Shown here in pieces: positions 26,552-35,438 of a stretch of DNA of 64,000 bases (its first letter is position 1; each line of letters opens with the position of its first letter). Source of the stretch: Rhizobium lusitanum (GTDB lineage: Bacteria > Pseudomonadota > Alphaproteobacteria > Rhizobiales > Rhizobiaceae). The position numbers and the translations under genes were made by a program. Location of the stretch: the NCBI RefSeq assembly GCF_014189535.1, contig NZ_CP050308.1, positions 3,461,001 to 3,525,000 of the forward strand, in the 5' to 3' direction. The notes under the pieces were generated by a model. The model saw only the letters and a program-made list of their open reading frames with translations, ran no database searches and had not been told where the DNA came from.

Positions 26552-28357
26552 ATGTCCCTGACTGCCGCCGTTGAGCCTGGCGTATTGCGCCGGTATGCCA
26601 GCGATCAGATTGTCACGCTCGCCAAACTCGTGATCGAAAATGCCTTCCAGCCGATCGTCGAAGCCGGGACGGGTACGGTCTTCGGCTATGAAGCCCTGAT
26701 GCGTGGGCAGGAGCGGATCGGCTTCGACAGCCCGATCGACATTCTCGATGAGGCCGAGCGCACCGGCCAGCTCCTGGGGCTGGAGCAGATGGTAACGAGC
26801 CGGGCGCTGGCGAAATTCGCCACGCTCCCCAATGCAGGCTCCACGACCCTTTTCCTCAATCTCGATGTTCGCCTGATCCCGCAGGGCGATCTGCTGGTCG
26901 ATGGCTTGCTGCAGCACATGAAGAAGGCCGGCATTGCGCCGTCTTCCGTCTGCTTCGAACTCTCCGAGCGCTTCGATAACACCAGCGTGCCGGAGTTTTC
27001 CGATCTGGTCGCCAAGATGCGGGACGCCGGTTTCAAGCTGGCGATCGACGATTTCGGCGTCGGCCACGGTGAAATGAAGCTCCTAGCCGACTATCCCGTC
27101 GATTATCTCAAGATAGACCGGCATTTCGTCGCCAATATCGATCGCAACGCCCGCAAGCGTCATATCCTCAGAAACATCGTCAATATCGCCCATGTCCTCG
27201 GCACGCGCGTCATTGCCGAGGGGATCGAGACCGAGGCGGAATTCCTGACCTGCCGCGAATTCGGCGTCGATCTCGTCCAGGGCTGGTTCATTGCCCGCCC
27301 GACGATGCTGGTCAACGAGCTGAAGCCCGCCTTTCCGCATCTGCAGGATCTCGGCAAGAGGACGCGCAACAGCCAATCGCTGGACGAAATTCTCATTCGC
27401 AAGCAGATCGAGGTGCTGCCGACCATCGGCGAGAACGACAGCATCGACAGCGTTTTCGAGCTTTTCCGCCGCAATCCGCGTCGCGCCTATTTTCCCGTCG
27501 TCAATGCCAATGGCGAACCGCGCGGCATCATCCACGAGTACCAGCTCAAGGAATATATCTACCAGCCCTTCGGCCGCGACCTCCTGAAAAACAAGGTCTA
27601 TGAGCGTTCGATTTCTCATTTCGTCGAGATGGCGCCGATCGTCGGCCTGGATTCCGACGCCGACACGCTGATGGCGATCTTTGCCAATATGGAAAGCAGC
27701 GATTGCCTGATCGTCACCGAGGGCACGCACTATGCCGGCATCGTCTCGGCCGCCTCGCTGATCAAGGTCATCAACGAAAAGCAGCTCAAGGTCGCCCAGG
27801 ATCAGAACCCGCTCACCGGCCTGCCGGGCAATCGCGCCATTCATGATTTCATGCAGAGCACCGGCCGCGATGGCGATGAGGTCAGGCACTTTTGCTATTG
27901 CGACTTCGACAATTTCAAACCGTTCAACGATGCCTACGGCTTCCATCTTGGTGACCACGCCATCTCGCTATTCGCCGCTCTGATGCGGCGCTATTTCTTT
28001 GCCGAGCGCCATTTCCTCGGTCATGTCGGCGGCGACGATTTCTTCATCAGTGTCTCCGGATGGACTGTGGAAGAGCTGCGCGAAATCCTGGACAGGCTGC
28101 TTGCCGATTTCCATGCTGACGTTCTGGAGTTCTACTCAGCGGAGGATCGCGCCGCCGGCCGTATCCGTGGCCATGATCGTAGCGGAACGGAGGCCATGTT
28201 CCCGCTGATGCGTTGTTCCATCGGCATTCTCGAGCTGCCAGAGGGGTTGGTGATCGACGATATCAACCGCGTCAGCACTTCGATCGCCGGCATCAAGGCG
28301 CGAGCGAAAGAGAGCGAAATCGGCATTGCGTTCCTGAGCCTGGGCGAGACGAATTGA
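26552..28357 (+). CDS. EAL-CBS-GGDEF protein for cyclic-di-GMP signalling
   Basis: 601 residues, cytoplasmic, no membrane segments. An EAL phosphodiesterase domain comes first (about 20-265): FGYEALMR at 44-51, a DDFGVG segment and IAEGIET all look intact, so it could degrade c-di-GMP. A tandem CBS region (about 280-420) may bind an adenine nucleotide. The GGDEF domain (about 430-600) has GGDDF at 493-497 in place of GGDEF, and the other metal-binding segment CDFDNFKPFND. Asp for Glu at the catalytic position often weakens or abolishes cyclase activity, so the domain may bind GTP as a sensor. It stands alone; the start ATG 26552 follows GGAG. Confidence 0.9.
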   Translation: MSLTAAVEPGVLRRYASDQIVTLAKLVIENAFQPIVEAGTGTVFGYEALMRGQERIGFDSPIDILDEAERTGQLLGLEQMVTSRALAKFATLPNAGSTTLFLNLDVRLIPQGDLLVDGLLQHMKKAGIAPSSVCFELSERFDNTSVPEFSDLVAKMRDAGFKLAIDDFGVGHGEMKLLADYPVDYLKIDRHFVANIDRNARKRHILRNIVNIAHVLGTRVIAEGIETEAEFLTCREFGVDLVQGWFIARPTMLVNELKPAFPHLQDLGKRTRNSQSLDEILIRKQIEVLPTIGENDSIDSVFELFRRNPRRAYFPVVNANGEPRGIIHEYQLKEYIYQPFGRDLLKNKVYERSISHFVEMAPIVGLDSDADTLMAIFANMESSDCLIVTEGTHYAGIVSAASLIKVINEKQLKVAQDQNPLTGLPGNRAIHDFMQSTGRDGDEVRHFCYCDFDNFKPFNDAYGFHLGDHAISLFAALMRRYFFAERHFLGHVGGDDFFISVSGWTVEELREILDRLLADFHADVLEFYSAEDRAAGRIRGHDRSGTEAMFPLMRCSIGILELPEGLVIDDINRVSTSIAGIKARAKESEIGIAFLSLGETN

Positions 28358-28438
28358 CGCCCTCCCATACCAGCTTCTTTTCAAGCGGCATGCGCTAAAC
28401 TATCTCCATTGCTTTACTGGGATGAGGAGAGTCGAGCC

Positions 28439-29437
28439 ATGCGCTTGCCGTCTGAAATGCGTTTTGTGGATTTGCCGTCGTTTGGCAACCCTGAGGTCAT
28501 GATCATCGCCCGCAAGCCCCTGCCGGTGTTGAAAGACGGCGAGATTCTCGTCCGGGTCGAGGCGGTCGGCGTCAATCGGCCGGATGTGGCGCAACGGCAA
28601 GGCATTTACCCGCCGCCGAAGGATGCTAGTCCTATACTCGGCCTGGAAGTTGCCGGCGAAGTCGTCGATGTCGCACGCGGCGTCACGGAGTTCGCCATCG
28701 GCAACAAGGTCTGCGGTCTCGCCAATGGCGGAGCCTATGCCGAATATTGTGCCATCCCGGCCAGCCAGGCATTGCGGTTTCCGAACGGCTACGATGCCGT
28801 CCGCGCGGCGGCGCTGCCGGAGACATTCTTCACCGTCTGGGCCAACCTCTTCCAGATGGCTGGCCTCACCGAAGGCGAGAGCGTCTTGATCCACGGCGGC
28901 TCCAGTGGCATCGGCACGACGGCGATCCAGCTTGCCCACGCCTTCGGCGCCACGGCCTACGCCACCGCCGGTTCGAAGGAGAAATGCGAGGCCTGCGAGA
29001 AGCTCGGCGCAAAGCGGGCGATCAACTATAAGGACGAAGACTTCGCCGAGGTTATCAAGGAGGAAACCGGCCAGGGCGTCGATATCATCCTCGACATGAT
29101 CGGCGCTGCCTATTTCGAAAAGAACCTTGCCTCGCTTGCCAAGGACGGTTGCCTGTCCATCATTGCCTTCTTGGGTGGCGCGGTGGCCGAAAAGGCCAAC
29201 CTGCAGCCGATCATGGTCAAGCGTCTGACGGTGACGGGCTCGACCATGCGCCCGCGCACAGCGGAGGAGAAGCGCGCTATCCGCGATGATCTTCTCTCGC
29301 AGGTCTGGCCGCTGCTCGACGAGGGCAGGATTGCCCCCGTCATTTACAAGACCTTCGCTTTTGATGACGTCATCGACGCGCATCGGCTGATGGAGACCAG
29401 CAATCACATCGGCAAGATCATGCTGAAGCTGGCCTGA
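28439..29437 (+). CDS. NAD(P)H:quinone oxidoreductase, zinc-free MDR family (PIG3-like)
   Basis: 332 residues, medium-chain dehydrogenase/reductase fold without the zinc-binding cysteines. [16 protein letters not shown] near the start and the nucleotide loop [18 protein letters not shown] (about 145-162) are typical of the PIG3/TP53I3 group of quinone reductases. The end of the gene overlaps the end of the convergent MFS gene by about 20 bases. Start ATG 28439; GAGGAGAG lies upstream. Confidence 0.9.
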   Translation: MRLPSEMRFVDLPSFGNPEVMIIARKPLPVLKDGEILVRVEAVGVNRPDVAQRQGIYPPPKDASPILGLEVAGEVVDVARGVTEFAIGNKVCGLANGGAYAEYCAIPASQALRFPNGYDAVRAAALPETFFTVWANLFQMAGLTEGESVLIHGGSSGIGTTAIQLAHAFGATAYATAGSKEKCEACEKLGAKRAINYKDEDFAEVIKEETGQGVDIILDMIGAAYFEKNLASLAKDGCLSIIAFLGGAVAEKANLQPIMVKRLTVTGSTMRPRTAEEKRAIRDDLLSQVWPLLDEGRIAPVIYKTFAFDDVIDAHRLMETSNHIGKIMLKLA

Positions 29438-30841
29438 GGGTGAACGACAGGGCGATGGCGACGAGGCCGGGAAGGGCCATCAACGCATAGAGCCATGTCG
29501 CCGCCGACAGGCTGCCTGCAATGCCGCCCGGATGGGCAAGGCCGGCACTGTTGACGATGACGCCGGCGAGTGCTGCGCCGAATGCGCCGCCAAGCGACTG
29601 CACCATCGAGATCGCCGCCGAAGCTTTGTCCTGCTCTGTTTGCTCGGCAAGGCTGATGATCCTGGCGATCAGATGCCCCCAGCCGAGACCGACGCCGAAA
29701 CCCATCAGGAACATGGAGACGACGGCGGGCGCGAGCCAGATGAGTTGGCCGGCCGGATTGTCTCTCGCCACAAAGGGGATCAGCGACGCGGTGGAGATGG
29801 TTTCAAGCACGCAGCCGATGATGATCGCAATGGCGGCCTGCCGTCCCGAAAACGAGGCGCTGAAGAAGGCGGCCACGGTCCAGCCGAGCGCCACCAGCGC
29901 GACGAGATAGCCGGAGGCGAGCGGCGCAACGCCATGCAGGTTTTGCAGGAAGTAAGGAATGTAGATATCGCTCGTCAGCACCAGCATCATGGTGAACATC
30001 ATCAGATAGTGCCGGGAGATCGGCTTGGCGAGGATGACGGCGCCCTTCGGCAGGAGCGTGGTCTGCCCCTTGCGCTCGAAGATCAACATTGCCGCGATGA
30101 AAGCGACGGATAGGCCAATCAGCAGGATCTTGTAGGATCCATGATCGCTTGTGCTCGCAAAACTCGTCAGCAGGACCGCGGTGAGCAGAAGCGCGATCTG
30201 GACCAGCGGGGTTTTCCCCTCGGCGCGATCGTCCTTGACCTTTGGCAGCAGCCATCGTGCCGACAGGGCCATGAGACCGGCCACGGGCACAAGAATAACG
30301 AAGGCCTCGCGCCATGCGTGCCCGGCGGAAAACATGCCGCCGAGCGTCGGTCCGAGCACCTGGCGACGCCCCATATTGCGGCGTAAAGCGTGGAAGCCTT
30401 GCGCCACATCGGCTCGGGGTAAACGAAGCGAATAAAGGCATAGGCGAGGCCGGCCAGCATGCCGACGCCGTAACCTTGTACGGCGCGGCCGGCCAGCACG
30501 ACATGCATCGTGGGTGCTATGGCACAGATCAGGTTTCCGGCACCGAATATCAGCGCCGCCGCGACATAGACCGCGCGCAGGCCCATGCCTCTCGGCCTTG
30601 TCGCAACCGTGATCGAGCCGAGTACGCCAGCCGCGACGAAAAGCGTCGTCATCCAGGAAAACAGCTCCAGTCCGCCGATGTCGCGAACGATGGACGGAGC
30701 GAGCGTCGCGGTGATGTAGGATTCGACAGCGTAAAGGGTGACGCCGCCGCCGAGCATCAATGTCGCGGGCAGGAGCCGGGGTGAGAAGAGGGTGAAAATG
30801 GAGTCGGAGCGGGACGTATCTGCGTGGTCGATGCTGGACAT
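29418..30841 (-). pseudogene. MFS transporter, interrupted by a single-base frame change
   Basis: The N-terminal part (30841 to about 30360) has helices 1-5, GRAVQGYGVGMLAGLAYAF and KASTLYAAIWGVA. It then runs out of frame. The rest (LGPTLGGMFSAGHAWREAF onwards, to 29418) continues one frame away, with a normal MFS second half. A single missing base near 30358-30364 (minus strand GTC GCC AGG TGC; adding one base gives VA-x-VLGPTLGG) would join them into a protein of about 475 residues. Either a pseudogene or a sequencing error. Divergent from a SufR-like regulator, with TTGGAAAA sites between. Confidence 0.8.
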
Positions 30842-30877
30842 CGGATGATCCTCGGTGTTTTCCCTGGCGAATAATTA

Positions 30878-30942
30878 TTTTCCAAGTTATAGATTGGAAA
30901 ATTACATCGTCGCGAAATTAAAACAAGAGAAAACTTGGAAAA
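30878..30942. promoter_or_regulatory. Three-half-site operator between the MFS gene and SufR-like regulator
   Basis: TTTTCCAA (30878-30885) and TTGGAAAA (30894-30901) form an exact inverted repeat with an 8-base spacer. A third copy, TTGGAAAA (30935-30942), abuts the regulator's ATG. The layout fits autoregulation and control of both genes. Confidence 0.65.
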
Positions 30943-31581
30943 ATGCGCCAGTCGCCCGTCAACCGCATCCTGATCCTGTTGAAAACCGATGGTCCGCAGC
31001 TTGCAGCAGCCCTCGGCAACGCGCTCGGCATCTCATCGGAAGCGGTGCGCCAGCAGTTGACGAAGATGGCGGAGGAGGGCCTGGTCGAGCCGGTGACGGA
31101 GGCTTCTTCGGGCAGGGGGCGACCACGGCAGCTTTGGCATCTGACGGCAGCCGGCAACCGCCAGTTTCCCGACGGCCATGCTGACCTCACCGCGACGCTT
31201 CTGGCAACCATGGCCGACCAGCTCGGGCAGGGGGCGGTCAATGCGGTGATTTCAGCCCGTGAGGTGGAGACACTGAAGCGTTACCGCAGCGAAATCGACA
31301 TCGGCTCCGACCTTCCTTCGCGCGTTGCCACGCTTGCGGCCATCCGCACGCGCGAAGGCTACATGGCCGATCACTGGCTGGAGGAGGATGGCTCCGTCAT
31401 GCTGGTGGAAAACCACTGCCCCATCTGTTCAGCCGCAAGCGTCTGCGCCGGCTTCTGCCGATCGGAGCTCGAGACGTTTCGTGAGGCATTGGCGGCGAGC
31501 GTGGAGCGGGAGGAGCATATTTTGCTTGGGGCGAGGCGCTGTGCCTATCGGATAAGGGCGGCGTCAAACGGGATCAGCTGA
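30943..31581 (+). CDS. SufR-like regulator with cysteine cluster
   Basis: 212 residues. N-terminal winged helix (ILILLKTDGPQLAAALGNALGISSEAVRQQLTK in pieces) with SGRGRPRQLWHLTAAG as the wing. The C-terminal half carries Cys159, Cys162, Cys168, Cys172 (C-x2-C-x5-C-x3-C) and Cys200, the arrangement by which SufR-type proteins of the DeoR-like superfamily bind an Fe-S cluster. It probably senses redox or iron state and controls the divergent MFS gene. No suf genes are nearby. The first codon sits directly after one of its putative sites. Confidence 0.82.
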   Translation: MRQSPVNRILILLKTDGPQLAAALGNALGISSEAVRQQLTKMAEEGLVEPVTEASSGRGRPRQLWHLTAAGNRQFPDGHADLTATLLATMADQLGQGAVNAVISAREVETLKRYRSEIDIGSDLPSRVATLAAIRTREGYMADHWLEEDGSVMLVENHCPICSAASVCAGFCRSELETFREALAASVEREEHILLGARRCAYRIRAASNGIS

Positions 31582-31875
31582 GCCCGGAAAATCGGTATAA
31601 TTGAGCGGATACCGTCTGGCGCTGTAGACCCGAAGTATCCAAATAGTTTGATCGCGGACAATGTAAGGGACTATGAACCCATATCGGGGCTCGACGAGTT
31701 CGCGAATATGCTCGCGTATTGTCGGGCGGCCTGAATACGGTTGCTGTTTCAGTGATTGTATCGCGGCGGCAAGACGTTTGGATACGTTGCCATATCCCTG
31801 TGGGCTCAACGGTCGCAGCCAATGCTTGAGTTCTTGCAGATCATGCATGGCATCACGAGAAAAGCGAATTTCCAT
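31564..31875 (-). CDS. ParE/RelE family toxin
   Basis: 103 residues. The pattern FSRDAMHDLQELKHWL, a helix pair, YSGRPTIREHIRELVEPRYGFIVPY and a C-terminal ILRVYSARRYP is typical of ParE/RelE toxins (the RxxY region is the usual active edge). Its end overlaps the end of the convergent regulator gene. It follows the antitoxin by six bases. Confidence 0.88.
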   Translation of the reverse strand: MEIRFSRDAMHDLQELKHWLRPLSPQGYGNVSKRLAAAIQSLKQQPYSGRPTIREHIRELVEPRYGFIVPYIVRDQTIWILRVYSARRYPLNYTDFPGSADPV

Positions 31876-31881
31876 GGGGTG

Positions 31882-32163
31882 CTATTGCTTGCGTACGAGC
31901 GAAGGCTGCGGCAACTCCGCATCTTCTCCCCAACTTTCCAACCATGCCAATACATCGTCGCCCGCGTAACCGAGGCCGTTATCAACGTCTGTCAATGCGG
32001 CATCCATGTCCTGCTGCCAGCGTGCCTGATTACGCAGGTAGCTCTCAACCGCATCCGTCACAATATCGGTGTTCGAGCGACCAGTCTGAGCAGCAAGGTC
32101 ATCGACCTGAGACTGCAATTCATTTGGAAAATCGATATGCATGGTTCGCGCCGATTGCGGCAT
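31882..32163 (-). CDS. ParD/CopG-like antitoxin
   Basis: 93 residues. The N-terminal ribbon-helix-helix (MHIDFPNELQSQVDDLAAQ, GRSNTDIVTDAVESYL) binds DNA; the acidic C-terminus wraps the toxin. ATG 32163 has GGAG 7 bases upstream. It is the first gene of the pair, and TCGTG/CACGA half-sites flank its -10 box (32187-32203). Confidence 0.85.
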   Translation of the reverse strand: MPQSARTMHIDFPNELQSQVDDLAAQTGRSNTDIVTDAVESYLRNQARWQQDMDAALTDVDNGLGYAGDDVLAWLESWGEDAELPQPSLVRKQ

Positions 32164-32186
32164 AGACTTCTCCAGATCAGCTGTGC

Positions 32187-32203
32187 TCGTGATAATAGCA
32201 CGA
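32187..32203 (-). promoter_or_regulatory. Operator and -10 box of the ParDE-like pair
   Basis: TCGTG (32187-32191) and CACGA (32199-32203) surround TATTAT (minus strand, 32192-32197). A repressor dimer here would cover the -10 element. The -35 element is not clear. Confidence 0.5.
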
Positions 32204-32340
32204 ACCAGTTGGCGGACCAGATTCGTTTTCAGGCTTGCACCTCAACTTCCCGAGCCAGTTTCATCTCGCATACCGATTGGCAACCCTCCAGTCAGCGGCT
32301 AACAATACCTCATCCCGCAAATCGAAGAGCGCTTTCCATC

Positions 32341-33348
32341 ATGTCCAATCCCGTCTGCGTCGAAGTCACCCGTGGAAATCTTGTAGAAAGCCGTCATCGC
32401 GGATCGGTTGCCGTGGTCGATGGTGACGGGAAGCTGGTTTTCTCGCTTGGCGATATCGAACGCGGCGTTTTTCCGCGCTCCGCCTGCAAGGCGATGCAGG
32501 CTTTGCCGCTGGTCGAGAGCGGCGCGGCGGATGCCTATGGCTTTGGCGATAAGGAGCTGGCGCTGGCCTGTTCGTCGCATAATGGCGAGGACGAGCACGT
32601 GGCGCTGGCCGCATCCATGCTTGCACGGGCCGGTCGGGATGTCACCACGCTCGAATGCGGCGCACATTGGTCCTTTGATCAGAAGACGATTATCCATCAA
32701 GCGCGCACCATGGAGAAGCCGACGGCGCTGCACAACAATTGCTCGGGCAAGCATTCTGGTTTCATCTGCGCCTGCTCTCATCAGGACATCGATCCCGCAG
32801 GCTATGTCGGCTACGACCATCCGCTGCAACAGCAGATCCGCACGACGATGCAGAGTCTGACGGGCACGCCATTGGGTCACGACAATTGCGGCATCGACGG
32901 TTGCGCCATCCCGAGCTATGCCGTGCCGCTCAAAAGCCTGGCGTATGGCTTCGCCAAAATGGCGACCGGCAACGGACTGGAGCCGCTGCGCGCCAAGGCT
33001 TCTCGCCGCCTCATCGACGCCTGCATGGCCGAGCCCTTCTATGTCGCCGGCACCGATCGCGCCTGCACGAAGCTGATGCAGATCGCTCCCGGCAGGATTT
33101 TCGCCAAGACCGGGGCGGAGGGCGTTTTCTGTGCGGCAATCCCCGAACAGGGTATTGCGATCGCGGTCAAATGCGATGACGGCACGACGCGCGCCGCCGA
33201 AGCCATGGTGGCCGCCACACTCGCCCGCTTCTTCGAGAAAAGCGGTGACGTCAACTTGGGTTTGATGGCCATGGCCAACAAGGTGCTCAAAAACTGGAAC
33301 CGCATCCATGTCGGCGATATCAGGGCGACGGCAGCGTTGACGGCTTAG
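32341..33348 (+). CDS. L-asparaginase, class 3 (R. etli type)
   Basis: 335 residues, PF06089-type asparaginase typical of rhizobia; converts asparagine to aspartate and ammonia. The SxxK pair RSACK (Ser47, Lys50), the CSSHNGE region (Ser78/79) and the zinc-type cysteines in NNCSGKHSGF and NCGIDGC correspond to catalytic parts described for the R. etli enzyme ReAV. No signal peptide; cytoplasmic. Start ATG 32341, since the frame is open much further upstream only by chance across the toxin-antitoxin genes. Whether it is the inducible or the constitutive R. etli paralogue cannot be told. Confidence 0.92.
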   Translation: MSNPVCVEVTRGNLVESRHRGSVAVVDGDGKLVFSLGDIERGVFPRSACKAMQALPLVESGAADAYGFGDKELALACSSHNGEDEHVALAASMLARAGRDVTTLECGAHWSFDQKTIIHQARTMEKPTALHNNCSGKHSGFICACSHQDIDPAGYVGYDHPLQQQIRTTMQSLTGTPLGHDNCGIDGCAIPSYAVPLKSLAYGFAKMATGNGLEPLRAKASRRLIDACMAEPFYVAGTDRACTKLMQIAPGRIFAKTGAEGVFCAAIPEQGIAIAVKCDDGTTRAAEAMVAATLARFFEKSGDVNLGLMAMANKVLKNWNRIHVGDIRATAALTA

Positions 33349-33372
33349 AATACCGTTGTGTCTTAAGGTTGT

Positions 33373-33849
33373 CTATTTGGCTGGCAGATGCTGCCGCACG
33401 AGCCTGTATTCATGCCAGATCAGGACCATGACCACCAGGTCGAAAGCGGTCAGCACCAGAAGCCCGATCCCGTGGGTGTCGGTGAAGCGATAGAGCTGGT
33501 AGACGATAAATAGCCCTAAAGCCACTAGGGACGCCGGATAGGCCCATAGCTTGCCCCTGAGAAGACCGATGACGAGCAGCACTTTCACCAGGCCGTGGGT
33601 CAGGAGATAGAATGCGTAGAAGTGCTTGGTCGTGAGGGAGAAGTTTTGCGCCCAGGAAAGCAGGTGCGTTGCGATGAAGTCGTTCGGATTCTTGACCAAT
33701 TCGTCTTGGGTAAGCAGGTTCACGAGATGAACGATCGTATCGGTGCTGATGAGTGCAAGCGCTATTCCGCCAATGCATTCGATCAGGGCATGGGCTCCCT
33801 TCAACAGCACGCTGATCTCGAAGAGTTGATGAATTCGACGTTCGTTCAT
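33373..33849 (-). CDS. DUF2127 membrane protein
   Basis: 158 residues with four membrane helices: ALIECIGGIALALIS, FYAFYLLTHGLVKVLLVIGLL, PASLVALGLFIVYQLYRF and LVLTAFDLVVMVLIWHEY. HGLVK and YRFTDTHG are DUF2127 marks. Start ATG 33849, preceded by GAGTTG-type weak sites; longer starts would add a non-family N-terminus. Function unknown. Confidence 0.85.
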   Translation of the reverse strand: MNERRIHQLFEISVLLKGAHALIECIGGIALALISTDTIVHLVNLLTQDELVKNPNDFIATHLLSWAQNFSLTTKHFYAFYLLTHGLVKVLLVIGLLRGKLWAYPASLVALGLFIVYQLYRFTDTHGIGLLVLTAFDLVVMVLIWHEYRLVRQHLPAK

Positions 33850-34018
33850 GCTCTTACAACCCGCTTTCGATGAAATAGCCAGGCAGACCCGACAACCATG
33901 CAATGGGTGCATATTTTCGCAGGTTAGTGTCGTTGTTGCGCCGTATGTGGGCATGATAGCGCAAGTTTAAGACTGCTGCCTCTGTCGCCAGTCAAACGGG
34001 GTGGTGCCGTGCTTTCGG

Positions 34019-34774
34019 TCACACGGCGAAAATAGGCATCCCTGCACTCCGATAGGGCACTAGGCTCTCCTCCGTCATATCTGATGGCACGATCATGCCC
34101 GAAACCGCCGTGATGGGCAGGATGTGGCAAGGCGAGGCGGCATCCAGCTTCTCTTGCGTCGCCAGCACATAGGTTTCCGCCGAACATTGCGCGATATGCC
34201 GCTTGATGGCGGCTTCTTCGAAATCGCCGGTCGAAAGGCCGCGGGCGGGGTGGATGGCGGTAACGCCGAGAAAGAAGATGTCCGGCCGCACCAGCGAGAT
34301 CGCCGCCATTGCCACGGCTCCCGTCGCCACCATCGAATGCTTGTAGAGCTTGCCGCCGATCAGGATGACTTCGGCTGTCGGGTGATGCTCCAGTTCGCCA
34401 GCGATCGTCGGGCTGTGGGTGACGATGGTGAAGGGAAAATCCCTGGGGAGGTGGCGCGCGATTTCCGCATTCGTCGTGCCGCCATCGAGAAACACGGTCC
34501 GTCCCGGCCGAACCATTCCCGCCGCATAGGCGCCGAGCTGACGCTTCGCCTCCGACGATACGTTCTGCCGCGCCGAGAAATCGGGTAGCTCAGGCGAGAG
34601 CGGCAGTGCGCCGCCATGCACGCGTTTCAGCAGCTTTTCCGCCGCCATCTCTCGAAGATCCCTGCGGATCGTGTCCTCGGACAGGCCGAGATCGTCGGCG
34701 ACGGTCTTGGCGATCACCTGGCCGTCGCGGCGCAGGATATCGAGGATGAGGGTCTTTCGCTGACTGGTGAGCAT
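34019..34774 (-). CDS. DeoR family transcriptional regulator
   Basis: 251 residues. N-terminal DeoR helix-turn-helix (RKTLILDILRRDGQVIAKTVADDL; SEDTIRRDLREMAAEKLLKRVHGGA in parts), then the sugar-phosphate-binding DeoR C-domain: FLDGGTTNAEIARHL, GVTAIHPARGLSTGDFEEAAIKR. The ligand is expected to be a phosphorylated sugar. Start ATG 34774 or ATG 34801; a 22-bp near-palindrome covers the second (34795-34816). Divergent from the DUF4406 gene, a plausible target. Confidence 0.9.
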   Translation of the reverse strand: MLTSQRKTLILDILRRDGQVIAKTVADDLGLSEDTIRRDLREMAAEKLLKRVHGGALPLSPELPDFSARQNVSSEAKRQLGAYAAGMVRPGRTVFLDGGTTNAEIARHLPRDFPFTIVTHSPTIAGELEHHPTAEVILIGGKLYKHSMVATGAVAMAAISLVRPDIFFLGVTAIHPARGLSTGDFEEAAIKRHIAQCSAETYVLATQEKLDAASPCHILPITAVSGMIVPSDMTEESLVPYRSAGMPIFAV

Positions 34775-34794
34775 GCTGCCTGCTTTTGCACGAT

Positions 34795-34816
34795 AATTCA
34801 TGATGCATCGTGAATT
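34795..34816. promoter_or_regulatory. 22-bp near-palindrome, likely DeoR operator
   Basis: AATTCA (34795-34800) and TGAATT (34811-34816) flank the perfect inner palindrome GATGCATC (34802-34809). Only one pair of positions (34801/34810) breaks the symmetry. A degenerate half (TGCA-TTTTCGTGCAAATT) follows near 34850-34868. Confidence 0.6.
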
Positions 34817-34900
34817 TATCAGAAATGAGTCGACAATCAAGAAATTTAATGCATTTTCGTGCAAATTCCTGCAATGGGCAGGAGCAAAAGGAGATGTGAC

Positions 34901-35257
34901 ATGTTGATCCTGATTGCCGGACCTTATCGCTCCGGGACCGGGGACGATCCCGAAAAGATGGCCGCAAATCTTAGGCGGCTGGAAGAGCCGTCCCATGCGC
35001 TGTTCAGGGCAGGGCACCTGCCGATGATCGGCGAATGGGTCGCGCTGCCGGTCTGGCACGCCGCCGGCGGCAAGAGTATCGGCGACGATCTCTATGAGGA
35101 GATCTTCCACCCAACCGCCCACCGGCTGCTGCAACTTTGCGAGGGTGTGCTTAGATTGCCGGGCGAGTCCAAGGGCGCCGACAACGACGTCCGCATTGCC
35201 CGCGAGCGCGGTATTCCGGTCTGGCATCGGCTGGAAGATGTGCCCGGCTGCGCCTAA
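34901..35257 (+). CDS. DUF4406 protein (nucleoside 2-deoxyribosyltransferase-like)
   Basis: 118 residues. Begins with LILIAGPYRSG, the Rossmann-like start of the nucleoside 2-deoxyribosyltransferase superfamily, then DPEKMAANLRRLEEPSHALF and GADNDVRIARERGIPVW, where the family has the active-site acids. ATG 34901 has AAGGAG 7-8 bases upstream. Divergent from a DeoR regulator. A role in nucleoside or sugar-phosphate salvage is possible but unproven. Confidence 0.82.
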   Translation: MLILIAGPYRSGTGDDPEKMAANLRRLEEPSHALFRAGHLPMIGEWVALPVWHAAGGKSIGDDLYEEIFHPTAHRLLQLCEGVLRLPGESKGADNDVRIARERGIPVWHRLEDVPGCA

Positions 35258-35438
35258 GGGACTTTCGCCCATCTTCATGGCATTATGTGCAGGCCTTCGG
35301 TTTCCGGCGTCGCGTCATGGGGATGGGCATGCCTTTCCGCATCAATCAAAAGCTTTCATGGCAAGTATCACTGCCAGCCACTTCCGTATTTGCCCGGTTG
35401 CCTTTAGCCTTCCTTGGAGTCGAACCGAGGAAGAGAAT

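Noticed and set aside
31756..32340. Upstream extension of the asparaginase frame
   Set aside because: It crosses the toxin-antitoxin genes on the other strand, and the family starts at 32341.
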